From Stenotrophomonas terrae (GTDB lineage Bacteria > Pseudomonadota > Gammaproteobacteria > Xanthomonadales > Xanthomonadaceae), in the NCBI RefSeq assembly GCF_001431465.1, contig NZ_LDJJ01000006.1:62001-126000 (forward strand): a stretch of DNA of 64,000 bases, read 5' to 3'. Under the pieces are notes generated by a model that was not told where the DNA came from, ran no database searches, and saw only the letters and a program-made list of their open reading frames with translations. The position numbers were made by a program, and so were the translations under genes. This document shows, one piece after another, positions 52,698-61,918 of this stretch (its first letter is position 1; the number at the start of each line of letters is the position of its first letter).

Positions 52698-55154
52698 ATG
52701 CATTGGCTACGCCCAGCTGTGCTCTTTTTGGCCGCGACCTGCTGCCATGCCGCCCACGCCCAGGCAACGCCACCGCCTACACCGGCCGCCGCCGCACAAT
52801 CGACGCCCACCCCGCCGGAACCTGTCGACAGCGCGCTGATCGTGATCCGCGCCGACACCGACGAACGTCTTGCGATCTCCGCCATCGAGCTCGCCGGGCA
52901 GCCCGACCCCACCGCCGCGCTGGCTCCCACCCTGGAAGCGATCACCCGCTCCGTGGACCAACGCAGTCAGGCCCTGTCACCGGTGCAGCTGCGCAGGGTT
53001 CCGATCATTCGCCTGGAAAGCCTTGACCGGCACTGGAAATTCGACAGCAAGCGCTTTGCACGCTGGCGCGATGCCCTGCAGACCGCCACCGAGCCCTATG
53101 CCGCAGACGCTGCCGAGCTGGCGCGACGCCGGGCCAGTTGGCAGCTGACCCGGCAACATCCAACCGACATCCCACCGGTGCTGTTGAGCCGCATAGACGC
53201 CCTGATCACGCTGCTGACCCGCGCCGAACAGGCACTTGCAGGCCCGCTCTCAAGGCAGATGGAACTGGGTGCCCGCGCCAATGCACTGGAGGCGCGGCTG
53301 CAGTCAGGCCACGCCGCTGTCACCGATGCCATCACCTACCTCGACCACCAGCTGCTGCAGCTGGATGCGCCGCCGTTGTGGCAGGCCGAAGTGGATTCTC
53401 CCGACCAACGCGCAGCTGCCAGCGACGCCCTCAGCTCTGGCCTGCAGATCGAACTCGAATTCAGCCGCGCCTATGTCGGCGAGCACCGGCGCACGCAGTT
53501 CCTGTTCCATGCGATCCAGGTCCTGTTGATTCCGCTGTTGATCTGGGGCTGGCACTACAGCCGGCGGATGTCCGCCAACGGCAGCATTGAAGCGGCGACG
53601 CAGCGCGTGCTGGCCCGGCCCGTATCCACCTGGCTGCTGCTGTCGACCATCGTGATGCTGGTCATCGAGCCGGATGCACCGCTGCTTACCCTGCAGATAG
53701 GCATGCTGTTCGCGCTGGTCTCGGTGTTGCGGCTGCTGCCACCAGGGAGCCGCCGATTGCTGGGCTACTGGCCATTGGTCGCATCGTTGCTGTATCTGCT
53801 TGGGGGCTTGGGCATTGTCTTCCTGTCCAGCAACATCGCATTCCGCTACTACACCTTGGCATTGACCGTCACCGCGATGCTGTTGACCGGGCTGGTGCAG
53901 TGGCAGGCTTACCGCAGCGGGCACACCCGTGCTACCGGCCGCGCCGGGCAAGCGCTGCGCATGGCGGCATGGGGCGCACAGGGTTTGTTCGCCGTGTCAT
54001 TACTGGCCAACGTCGTCGGCAACCTCACGCTGGCAGAGATGCTGACCAGCGCAATCATCGACAGCGCCTACTTCGGCTTGCTGCTTTACGTCGGTATCGC
54101 CGCGTTGTTGAGCCTGCTGCACCTGTTGCTGAGCAGGCCCAGCTTGGCGCGCTACCGGCTTGCCCGTGATCACGCGCCGCCATTGCTGGCGCTGCTCCGC
54201 CGGTTGGGCATATTCGCCGCCGTTGTCGGCTGGGTGGTCTATGCGATGGACAGTTTCCGCATCCTGCGGCCGACCTACACAGTACTGAGCAGCCTGCTCT
54301 CGTATGAATTTTCGATAGGCGAATTCAGCTTGTCGCTGGGCCAGGTATTGGCCTTCATCGCGGCGATCACCATCGCCTTCTGGTCTGCGCGGATAACCCG
54401 CCTGCTGCTGCAGGATGTACTCCAGCACGGCACCAGCATCTCACGCGGCATCGGCAACAGCATTGCTTCGCTGGCCTCGTACGCCGTACTGATGCTGGGC
54501 TTGATCATCGCGTTGTCCGCCGCCGGCTTCAAAGGCAGCCAACTGGCACTGCTGTTCGGTGCGCTGGGCGTCGGCATTGGCTTCGGCCTGCAGAACGTGG
54601 TCAACAACTTCGTTTCCGGCCTGATCCTGATGTTCGAACGGCCCATCCAACCCGGCGACGTGGTCGAGGTTGGCACCATCAACGGCCGCGTACGCGATAT
54701 AGGCATGCGCTCGACCCGCATCAAGACCTTTGATGGCGCCGATGTGGTGGTACCCAACGGCACTTTGCTGTCCGAACCGCTGGTCAATTGGACCCTGCTC
54801 GACCGCAATAGACGCATCGAGGTCAATGTAGGGGTTGCTTACGGCAGCAATCCCCAGCAGGTACTTGAACTGTTGTCGAACTGCGCCAAGCAGACGCCGA
54901 GTGTCGCCAATGAGCCTCCGGTTGCCGCACTGTTTGTCGGCTTCGGCGCCAGCTCACTGGATTTCAGCGTACGCGCCTGGACCCGCGACTACGACAACTG
55001 GCTCAGCGTCCGCAGCGAGCTCATCAGCCGAATCCACGCCGCCCTGCAAGACGCTGGCATAGATATTCCTTACCCCCAGCAGGATGTGCATGTACGCAGC
55101 TTGCCGAAAGCGCCGCCTGATGCTTCCGGCCCACCCCTGCCGCCGACTGCTTGA
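52698..55154 (+). CDS. Large mechanosensitive channel, MscS family (DUF3772-type)
   Basis: 818 aa from MHWLRPAVLFLAATC with a signal peptide. A long periplasmic N-terminal region (30-270) resembles DUF3772, found in MscM/YbiO-like proteins. About nine membrane segments follow. The MscS pore helix is GIGFGLQNVVNNFVSGLIL, with LALLFGALGVG before it, and the beta domain has ERPIQPGDVVEVG and VVVPNGTLLSEPLVNWT. The C-terminal alpha/beta vestibule ends PYPQQDVHVRSL. It should release solutes on hypo-osmotic shock. No upstream operon partner. Confidence 0.93.
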   Translation: MHWLRPAVLFLAATCCHAAHAQATPPPTPAAAAQSTPTPPEPVDSALIVIRADTDERLAISAIELAGQPDPTAALAPTLEAITRSVDQRSQALSPVQLRRVPIIRLESLDRHWKFDSKRFARWRDALQTATEPYAADAAELARRRASWQLTRQHPTDIPPVLLSRIDALITLLTRAEQALAGPLSRQMELGARANALEARLQSGHAAVTDAITYLDHQLLQLDAPPLWQAEVDSPDQRAAASDALSSGLQIELEFSRAYVGEHRRTQFLFHAIQVLLIPLLIWGWHYSRRMSANGSIEAATQRVLARPVSTWLLLSTIVMLVIEPDAPLLTLQIGMLFALVSVLRLLPPGSRRLLGYWPLVASLLYLLGGLGIVFLSSNIAFRYYTLALTVTAMLLTGLVQWQAYRSGHTRATGRAGQALRMAAWGAQGLFAVSLLANVVGNLTLAEMLTSAIIDSAYFGLLLYVGIAALLSLLHLLLSRPSLARYRLARDHAPPLLALLRRLGIFAAVVGWVVYAMDSFRILRPTYTVLSSLLSYEFSIGEFSLSLGQVLAFIAAITIAFWSARITRLLLQDVLQHGTSISRGIGNSIASLASYAVLMLGLIIALSAAGFKGSQLALLFGALGVGIGFGLQNVVNNFVSGLILMFERPIQPGDVVEVGTINGRVRDIGMRSTRIKTFDGADVVVPNGTLLSEPLVNWTLLDRNRRIEVNVGVAYGSNPQQVLELLSNCAKQTPSVANEPPVAALFVGFGASSLDFSVRAWTRDYDNWLSVRSELISRIHAALQDAGIDIPYPQQDVHVRSLPKAPPDASGPPLPPTA

Positions 55155-55286
55155 GCCCTGGTTCGATGGCATAACTGAAAGCTGCGCGAGGAAGCCAGTC
55201 GTAGCCGACGGCTTGGACATGCACCGTGTTCCAGCAGTGAACCCAAGCACCTCACCTTGAACATCTGCCGCACCCATCAACGATGT

Positions 55287-56426
55287 TCAGCGCACCCGCA
55301 GCAGCGAACCAATCACCGCCACGCAGGCCAATGCCGCCGCGGCGACAAGAAACGCAGTCTGCAGCGACCACTGCTGGGCGATGAAGCCAATCGCTGCCGG
55401 CCCCAGCAATACCCCGGCATAGCCCATGGTAGTGACTGCCGGAATGGCGACGCTCTCCGGCATACGTGTCTGCCGCCCGGCCAGGCTGAACATCACCGGC
55501 ACGATATTGGCGCAGCCGATGCCCACCAGCGCATAGCCAACCATCGCCATCGCAAAACTGGGCACCAGCGTAGCCAGAACGAAACCACCGCAGGCCAACA
55601 TGCCACCGGCGAGCACAGCGATGCGCGGGCCCAAGCGGTTGACCACGCTGTCACCCAACAGGCGCGCGGCGGTCATGGCGATATTGAACGCCACGAATCC
55701 CCAGCCGGCATGCGCCACCGCCACTCCTCGCACCTCGTGCAGGAACACCGCGCTCCAGTCCAGCATCGAGCCTTCGGCGAGAAAGCTGATGAAGCAGACC
55801 ACGCCGATAACCACGACCACGCCGCGCGGCAAGGCGAAGCTGGACGCCCCGTGCGGCGCGCGCTCGCTGCGCCACCAGCGCGCCGAGCCAGCGGTGATCG
55901 CCACCACCCCAGCGGCGACCACCAGCGACGCCGCCAAGGCACTGGCTCCTGCCGACAGCAGCAGTGATACCAGGGCCGCGCCGGTCAACGCACCGATGCT
56001 GTAGAAGGCATGGAAGCCGGACATCATCGCGCGACCGGACTCACGCTCCACCACCACCGCCTGGATGTTCATCACACAGTCCATCGCGCCTATGCCGGCA
56101 CCGAACACCAACAAGCTGATACCAATCGCCGACGGCGTGGATGCCGTGGCCAGCAGCGGCAAGGTAAGCACCATCATCAACACGGTCAGCAGCATCACCT
56201 GGCGGCAACCGCGACGCGCTGCCAGCATCCCGGCCAGCGGCATCGACAGCAGCGAGCCCAGGCCCAGGCAGAGCAACAGGACACCCAACATTGCATCGTC
56301 CAGCCCCGCCCGGGCCTTGGCAAAGGGCACCAGCGGCGCCCAACAGGCAATGGCAAAGCCAGGAATGAAGAACGCCGCACGCGTGGACACACGCTGGCGG
56401 GCCGGTAACGTCGTCGAATCAGGCAT
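55287..56426 (-). CDS. MFS transporter (YbjJ-like)
   Basis: 379 aa, twelve membrane segments. It starts MPDSTTLPARQRVSTRAAFF. FIPGFAIACWAPLVPFAKA, LGVLLLCLGLGSLLSMPLAG, RRGCRQVMLL and MSGFHAFYSIGALTGAAL resemble the E. coli YbjJ group, whose substrates are unknown. GIGCANIVPVMFSLAGRQ is conserved in the second half. It lies 84 bases downstream of the Fsr-like gene on the same strand, so it may be in its transcript. Confidence 0.85.
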   Translation of the reverse strand: MPDSTTLPARQRVSTRAAFFIPGFAIACWAPLVPFAKARAGLDDAMLGVLLLCLGLGSLLSMPLAGMLAARRGCRQVMLLTVLMMVLTLPLLATASTPSAIGISLLVFGAGIGAMDCVMNIQAVVVERESGRAMMSGFHAFYSIGALTGAALVSLLLSAGASALAASLVVAAGVVAITAGSARWWRSERAPHGASSFALPRGVVVVIGVVCFISFLAEGSMLDWSAVFLHEVRGVAVAHAGWGFVAFNIAMTAARLLGDSVVNRLGPRIAVLAGGMLACGGFVLATLVPSFAMAMVGYALVGIGCANIVPVMFSLAGRQTRMPESVAIPAVTTMGYAGVLLGPAAIGFIAQQWSLQTAFLVAAAALACVAVIGSLLRVR

Positions 56427-56510
56427 CAGTGCAGTATTTGGGAGATCATCCAGGCAACAGCCTATGCGGCGTTCGCGCGAACGCCAAGCGCCGTACCTGT
56501 ATGTCCGGCA

Positions 56511-57731
56511 TCAATGTCCCAGCGCACGCCGGCTGGGCAGGAATGCGGCGACGATACCCAACAGCGGCAGGAACGAGATCACCTTGTAGACCCAGATGAT
56601 GCTGGTGTGGTCGGCCAGCACGCCAAGCACTGCCGCCCCAAGGCCGCCCATGCCGAACGCAAAGCCAAAGAACAGGCCGGACACGGTACCGATGCGGTTG
56701 GGCATCAGTTCCTGCGCATACACCAGGATCGCCGAGAATGCCGAGGACAATACGAAGCCGATGATCATCGACAGGATCATGGTCCATTGCAGGTTGGCGT
56801 ACGGCAGCATCAAGGCGAACGGCGCCACGCCCAGGATCGACGCCCAGATCACCGGCTTGCGGCCAATCCGGTCACCCAGCGGCCCACCCAGCAACGTACC
56901 TGCCGCCGATGCCGCCAGGAAGCCGAACAGATGCAGCTGCGCGCTCTGCACCGACACATCGAACTTCTGGATCAGGTACAGCGTGTAATAGCTGCTCAGG
57001 CCGGCGATATAGAAGTACTTGCTGAAAATCAGCACCAGCAGGATCGCGATCACCCAAGCCACCGTGCGCGGCGGCAGCTGCGGCAAGGCGTAGGCCTGCG
57101 CCGGCCGGGGGCTGGCTGCACTGGCAACCAGGTGCTGCTGGTACCAGCGGCTCACATAGCTCAGCAGTCCGATGCCCAGCAGCGCTGCACCGGCAAACCA
57201 GGCCACGCTGCTCTGTCCGTTCGGCACGATCACCAGCGCCGCCAGCAACGGGCCGACGGCCGTGCCGGCGTTGCCACCGAGCTGGAACACCGATTGCGAA
57301 AGCCCGTGGCGGCCGCCGGAAGCCAGGCGCGCGATGCGCGAGGATTCGGGATGGAAAATCGCCGAGCCCACGCCAATCAACATCGCCGCCGCCAGCACCG
57401 TACCGAAGTTGGGTGCATACGCCAGCAGCAACAGGCCGCACAGCGTGGAGGTCATGCCCATCGGCAAGGAGTACGGCGCCGGGCGCTTGTCGGTACGCAG
57501 GCCGATCAGCGGCTGGAACACCGAAGCGGTGAGCTGGTAGGTCAGCGTGATCAGGCCCACCTGGGCGAAGCTCAGATGGAACTGGCCCTTGAAGATCGGA
57601 TACAGCGCCAGGATCAGCGACTGCATCATGTCGTTGACCAGGTGCGAGCTGCTGATTGCAGCCAGCACACCGACAGCGACGGGGCGACGTTGTGTAGCGG
57701 GGACTGCAACCGATGGAGCAATGGATGACAT
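56511..57731 (-). CDS. fsr: Fosmidomycin-resistance-type MFS exporter (Fsr-like)
   Basis: 406 aa from MSSIAPSVAVPATQ. Twelve membrane segments; the Fsr-type segments SSHLVNDMMQSLI in TM1, GLITLTYQLTASVFQPLIGL, GSAIFHPESSRIARLASGGR and HGLSQSVFQLGGNAGTA are present. Members export fosmidomycin and possibly other compounds. Its ATG is 29 bases from the start of a divergent AraC regulator gene, which is the probable regulator. Confidence 0.9.
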   Translation of the reverse strand: MSSIAPSVAVPATQRRPVAVGVLAAISSSHLVNDMMQSLILALYPIFKGQFHLSFAQVGLITLTYQLTASVFQPLIGLRTDKRPAPYSLPMGMTSTLCGLLLLAYAPNFGTVLAAAMLIGVGSAIFHPESSRIARLASGGRHGLSQSVFQLGGNAGTAVGPLLAALVIVPNGQSSVAWFAGAALLGIGLLSYVSRWYQQHLVASAASPRPAQAYALPQLPPRTVAWVIAILLVLIFSKYFYIAGLSSYYTLYLIQKFDVSVQSAQLHLFGFLAASAAGTLLGGPLGDRIGRKPVIWASILGVAPFALMLPYANLQWTMILSMIIGFVLSSAFSAILVYAQELMPNRIGTVSGLFFGFAFGMGGLGAAVLGVLADHTSIIWVYKVISFLPLLGIVAAFLPSRRALGH

Positions 57732-57760
57732 GGCGTGACCGCAGTTGGGGGGCGGATCGC

Positions 57761-58600
57761 ATGGTAGATTCAACCCCCACGCCCATCCTGCGCGATATGG
57801 TCATGCATCTTCTCGAAAAGGACATAGCTCCCCGCAAGGGCCGCCGCATGCCGCTACCGGTGGGCCCGGATACCGCCGTGTACTGCAAGGCGCGCGATTA
57901 CGACGCCACCACGCCGATTCCCCTGCACCACCACCCCGACCGGCACCAGTTGATCTACGCCGAAACCGGCGTGCTGGTGGTGCGTGCTGGCATGGGCCGC
58001 TGGGTCGTGCCCAGTACCCGCGCGATCTGGATGCCCGCCGGTATCGGCCATCAGGTGCACTGCATCGGCGCGGTACGCATGCGCAGCCTGTACATCGCCC
58101 CCAGTCACATGCCGCAGGCACCGGCCACGCCGTCAGCGGTTTCCATCACGCCACTGCTGGCGGCCCTGATCCACGCCGCCGCCAGCGTGGCGCAGCCCTA
58201 TCGCGAGCACTCCCGCGACGGCCGCCTGATGCGTTTGATCCTGGATGAGGTACAGACCTTGCCGGAGCTGCCCCTGCACCTGCCCGAGCCCAGCGATCCG
58301 CGCCTGCGCAGGATTGGCAGGCAGCTGGAGCGACATCCCGACGATGCCTCCACCTTGCAGGACTGGGCCGAACGCCTGCAGGTGGACGTGAAAACCATCC
58401 AGCGCCTGTGTGCCCGCGAGCTCGGCATGACCTTTGGGCAATGGCGCCAGCAGGCACGCCTGCTGCGCGCACTGGAACGGCTGGCGGTGGGCGAGAAGGT
58501 CATCGACGTGGCCCTGGCGCTGGGTTATGAAAGCCCAAGCGCGTTCGCCACCATGTTCAAGCGCCGTTTCGGCCTGACACCCAGCCAGTTTTTCCGTTGA
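57761..58600 (+). CDS. AraC-family regulator divergent from fsr
   Basis: 279 aa from ATG 57761 (MVDSTPTPILRDMV) with a GGGGGCGG site upstream; the longer frame overlaps the fsr start. A cupin-type N-terminal sensor (LHHHPDRHQLIYAETGVLVV, TRAIWMPAGIGHQVHC) is followed by an AraC DNA-binding domain (about 175-279: LQDWAERLQVDVKTIQRLCA, IDVALALGYESPSAFATMFK, RRFGLTPSQFFR). Its position suggests control of fsr and itself. Ligand unknown. Confidence 0.9.
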   Translation: MVDSTPTPILRDMVMHLLEKDIAPRKGRRMPLPVGPDTAVYCKARDYDATTPIPLHHHPDRHQLIYAETGVLVVRAGMGRWVVPSTRAIWMPAGIGHQVHCIGAVRMRSLYIAPSHMPQAPATPSAVSITPLLAALIHAAASVAQPYREHSRDGRLMRLILDEVQTLPELPLHLPEPSDPRLRRIGRQLERHPDDASTLQDWAERLQVDVKTIQRLCARELGMTFGQWRQQARLLRALERLAVGEKVIDVALALGYESPSAFATMFKRRFGLTPSQFFR

Positions 58601-58812
58601 GTGCTGCCGGCGTGCGCGGCGCGCGGCGCTGCGGCCCATCGCTGTGACCCATCGCTGCGGCGCCATGCGGCACGCGCACCTGCCGCGACGCGCATGTATG
58701 CATGCCGGCTGGCAACGACTCCGTGGTTTTCGCTATGCTGCGCCGCCGCTCGCCCGGGATCCACCTGCGCGGGCTTTGCATTTGTAGAAATATTTACTTC
58801 ATTGGATGGCAA

Positions 58813-59175
58813 ATGGCTGCAAACGTAAGACTTGACGCATTGAGCGAAATCGCCGGCTTCATCGGCGCGGCACTGGTGGACGGCGACAGTGGCATGACCC
58901 TGGGCACCCTGGGTGGCGGCGCCATCAACATGGAAGTTGCCGCCGCCGGCAACGCCGATGTTGTCCGTGCCAAGCGCCGCGTCGCAAACGCACTCGGCCT
59001 GACCGATGTGGTGGAAGACATCCTGCTAACCCTGTCCAAGCAGTACCACCTGATCCGCCCGCTGGACGGCAACAAGGATCTGTTCCTGTACGTCATGCTT
59101 GATCGCACCCATGCCAACCTGGCGATGGCGCGGCACGAACTGAAGTCGTTCGAGAAGACCCTGGATTTCAAGTAA
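58813..59175 (+). CDS. Roadblock/LC7-like domain protein
   Basis: 120 aa, soluble. MAANVRLDALSEIAGFIGAA, LVDGDSGMTLGTLGGGAINM, AKRRVANALGLTD and DLFLYVMLDRTHANLAMARHE fit the MglB/roadblock fold, with a longitudin-like beta sheet and a final helix. Such proteins often partner small GTPases or kinases, but no GTPase gene is nearby. An intrinsic terminator follows. It is probably monocistronic, and its biological role is unknown. Confidence 0.8.
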   Translation: MAANVRLDALSEIAGFIGAALVDGDSGMTLGTLGGGAINMEVAAAGNADVVRAKRRVANALGLTDVVEDILLTLSKQYHLIRPLDGNKDLFLYVMLDRTHANLAMARHELKSFEKTLDFK

Positions 59176-59195
59176 GCCCGTACAGAACGCGTGAC

Positions 59196-59224
59196 CAGAA
59201 GCCCGGCTCGACGCCGGGCTTCTG
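59196..59224 (+). terminator. Terminator after roadblock gene
   Basis: CAGAAGCCCGGC-TCGAC-GCCGGGCTTCTG, 20 bases after the stop. No clear T tract follows (CGTTGT). Confidence 0.75.
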
Positions 59225-59256
59225 CGTTGTACGACATGCGACCGCGCACCTCGTTT

Positions 59257-59353
59257 GTGGGAGCGGCGTAAGCCGCGAAGCAAGTAGATGCTCAGACCGC
59301 AAACACCAGGGAAACTTCAGCGTAGCCAGCTTCGCGGCTTACGCCGCTCCCAC
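59257..59353. repeat. Head-to-head GCGG hairpin pair
   Basis: GTGGGAGCGGCGTAAGCCGC plus GAAGC at 59257-59281 and its complement at 59329-59353, with a 47 base inner loop. Confidence 0.88.
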
Positions 59354-59375
59354 AAACTGAGCCCGCCGCTTGCAG

Positions 59376-60896
59376 TTAGTCAGGCAAGGCACGCAGATAG
59401 CGCTGCCCATCGAATTCAAAGCCAAGCAGCCCACCTTGCCCGTCCCGCAGGAACTGCAAGGGCTCCGGTATCGACAAGGGTCCATCCTGGGCAGCAAACA
59501 GATCCGGCGCAGCCGGTGTGAGCTTGCGATTGAGCGCGCCGATCTGCAGCTGCAGATCTTCGCCATCGACTGACAACCGCGCGGTAACCGGCAGCGCCGA
59601 ACCACGGAACTCACCTGCATATGCGGCAGTCACTTCAGGCTGCCATCGCCAACCCTGCCAACGCGGATCGTCATGCTGCTTTGCCTGCCGCGCGCGCATG
59701 CCCGCCAGCTGCTCGGCCACGCGCTGCGGATAAGCCTTCTGACGGATCTGCGCCCACGACGACGCCTCAGGATGGTCCACCAGATACTGGAAAAACTGCA
59801 CAACCGTGCGTGAGGTCAGCCAGCCAGTGGCATTGTCCGAGTTGGAGAACACGCCGATCCCCACGCCCAGATCCGGCGAGAACGCCATCATGCTGCGTGC
59901 GCCGGTATAGCTGCCGCCGTGGATGTAGAGCGTATGCCCTTCGAAGTCACACACGTTCCAGCCGTAGGCATAACCGTTGCAGGGCAACTCGTAGGCATTG
60001 CGCGCCTTCGGATCCACCTGCGCCCCGATACGATGTGCAGCCTGCAGCGCACGGGCATCCAGTTGTGGCGACAAGCCCGCGCCCAGCTGCAAGCGCAACC
60101 AGCGGCCCATGTCGCGCGGCGAGGTCATCATCCCGCCGGCCGAATGCATGAGCGCATCGGGTTTGGGTGGTACCAGCCGCCAACCCTGCCCCGCACCCAG
60201 CCACTGGTGATTGAAGGCCAGCTGTGCCGGATCAAAGGACGAGGTGCGGGTTGCGGTTTCATGCAGTTGCAGCGGCGTGAAAAGCTGTTGCTGCAACCAG
60301 TCCTGCCACGAGCGGCCGGTGCTTTGCTGCAGGATGGCCGCGTAGATGTTGTAGCCCAGGTTGTCGTAGTCGAAGCCATCGGCGCGCTTGCTGGCGAACT
60401 GCTGCAGCAGCTGCGGATACAGGGCCGGATCGGGACTGCCGATGTAGGCCTCCAGCGTGGTGATGACATCGGCACTCAAGGGAACGCGGTGATTGAGCAG
60501 ATCGGCCAAGGTCCAGGCAGCTGGATCGACACCGTCGGGCAGGCGCAGCTGCGGCCAGTGATCGGCCAGGGTACTGTCCAGGCGCAGCACGCCCTGCTGA
60601 TCCAACAACTGCGCAAGCAGCCCCATATACGACTTGGTCTGTGAGGCGATATACATCGGCGTGTGCATGGTCAGCGGCGCTGCCGTGCCGGCATTGCGCT
60701 GCCCGCGCGCATAGCCCAGCAGTTGCCGATCGCGATCGACCACCACCACCGCATAGCCGGGCCCGAGCTCCGGAATGCCGTCCAGGAACGTGGCCAGTTG
60801 GCGCGCAGCTTGTTCCGGAGTCGCGGCCGATGCCGTTGCCGCGGCGCCGAGGCAGGCGGGTAGCAAGAGCAGCGACAGGATGTTGCGCAGATACAT
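59376..60896 (-). CDS. Exported serine hydrolase (beta-lactamase/esterase family)
   Basis: 506 aa from MYLRNILSLLLLPACLGAAA, a signal peptide ending near ASAA (a Cys in LLPAC is a possible lipobox). The class C beta-lactamase/EstB fold has the catalytic Ser-x-x-Lys in ASQTKSYMG, the Tyr-x-Asn in DYDNLGYNIYA and the His-x-Gly in YIHGGSYTGARS. A C-terminal beta domain (430-506) may be DUF3471-like. It is probably a peptidase or esterase and not a resistance enzyme. The AraC regulator gene lies just upstream on the same strand. Confidence 0.9.
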   Translation of the reverse strand: MYLRNILSLLLLPACLGAAATASAATPEQAARQLATFLDGIPELGPGYAVVVVDRDRQLLGYARGQRNAGTAAPLTMHTPMYIASQTKSYMGLLAQLLDQQGVLRLDSTLADHWPQLRLPDGVDPAAWTLADLLNHRVPLSADVITTLEAYIGSPDPALYPQLLQQFASKRADGFDYDNLGYNIYAAILQQSTGRSWQDWLQQQLFTPLQLHETATRTSSFDPAQLAFNHQWLGAGQGWRLVPPKPDALMHSAGGMMTSPRDMGRWLRLQLGAGLSPQLDARALQAAHRIGAQVDPKARNAYELPCNGYAYGWNVCDFEGHTLYIHGGSYTGARSMMAFSPDLGVGIGVFSNSDNATGWLTSRTVVQFFQYLVDHPEASSWAQIRQKAYPQRVAEQLAGMRARQAKQHDDPRWQGWRWQPEVTAAYAGEFRGSALPVTARLSVDGEDLQLQIGALNRKLTPAAPDLFAAQDGPLSIPEPLQFLRDGQGGLLGFEFDGQRYLRALPD

Positions 60897-60970
60897 GGGC
60901 TGACTCCGTGACTGACCGCAAGCACGATGCCCTATCGCTGCCGGGTAAATCTTGAACGGATTGAACCTGC

Positions 60971-61783
60971 TCATGCCCGCAGCAGCGCGCGCAACCGGGC
61001 CGGGGTCAAGCCGCTATGCGCCCGCGCAATGCGGCTGAGATGGGATTGATCGGCAAAGCCGGCACGCTGTGCCACATCGGCCAGCGCGTGGCCCTTGGCC
61101 AACAACGGCAAGGCCCGCTGCAGCTGTGCGCGTGCGCGGAACACCGATGGCGCGCAGCCCATCCAGCGCGCGAACGCGCGGGCGAAGTACACCGGATGCA
61201 GGCCAAGCTCGCCCGCCAGATCGGTCAGCGGCACGCTTTCATCCTGCAGACGCTGGCAGCACAAGACCAACCAACGGGGCGGCGTGCCGCTGGGGCGCTC
61301 ATCTGTGCTGGCCATGCCGGCCAGCAGCTCCCAGAGCCGGGCATCAACATCGGCAGCGAGCAGCTCTTCAGCAAACAAGGCCGACAACAGGCCCCGTCCC
61401 TGCAACAACAACGGCTGCAGCGCGTGCCCGCGCCATTGCCAGGCGCGGCCGATACCGAGGTTTTCCTGCAGGTCGAACGATGCCGGCAGATCGATGCCGA
61501 GCATCAGCGCACCGCTCGGCCCGTAATCATTGGCATGCGCAACGCCTGCCTGCTTCACACCCAGCGCTGGCGCAGCCAGCCGCTCCTCGCCCTGCCCGGT
61601 CTGCTCCATCAAAGTACCGAGCAGCAACAACGAAAGCTGGTGACAGTCGTGCGCGTGTCGGCGCATGCGCTCACCTGGTGCATACCAGCTGACCCGTGCC
61701 GCCAGATGCTCGCCGCTGAACACCCGGCGCCGGGTTGGGCCCTGCGCGGCATCGATCCGATGCATGGTTGGCGACGAGGACAT
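60971..61783 (-). CDS. AraC-family transcriptional regulator
   Basis: 270 aa. An N-terminal cupin-like domain (ERMRRHAHDCHQLSLLLLG) precedes the AraC DNA-binding domain (about 170-270: LTDLAGELGLHPVYFARAFA, LADVAQRAGFADQSHLSRIA, HSGLTPARLRALL). The gene is 74 bases upstream of the serine hydrolase gene in the same direction, so it may regulate it. Ligand unknown. Confidence 0.9.
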   Translation of the reverse strand: MSSSPTMHRIDAAQGPTRRRVFSGEHLAARVSWYAPGERMRRHAHDCHQLSLLLLGTLMEQTGQGEERLAAPALGVKQAGVAHANDYGPSGALMLGIDLPASFDLQENLGIGRAWQWRGHALQPLLLQGRGLLSALFAEELLAADVDARLWELLAGMASTDERPSGTPPRWLVLCCQRLQDESVPLTDLAGELGLHPVYFARAFARWMGCAPSVFRARAQLQRALPLLAKGHALADVAQRAGFADQSHLSRIARAHSGLTPARLRALLRA

Positions 61784-61918
61784 GGCGTAACGAGGGCAGC
61801 AGGGATTGAACGAAGTCTAGCCAAACCGGGCCGCGACGCACCTGCCGTTGGTCGTGGTTCCGCAAGCCGGGCCCGGCCGCTGTCCGCGCGCCGGTACCGA
61901 CCCAGCGGATTGGACGAC

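Noticed and set aside
59376-60896. Serine hydrolase as a dedicated beta-lactamase
   Set aside because: It has the SxxK, YxN and HxG motifs but is longer, with an extra C-terminal domain and AraC rather than AmpR context, so an esterase or peptidase is likelier.
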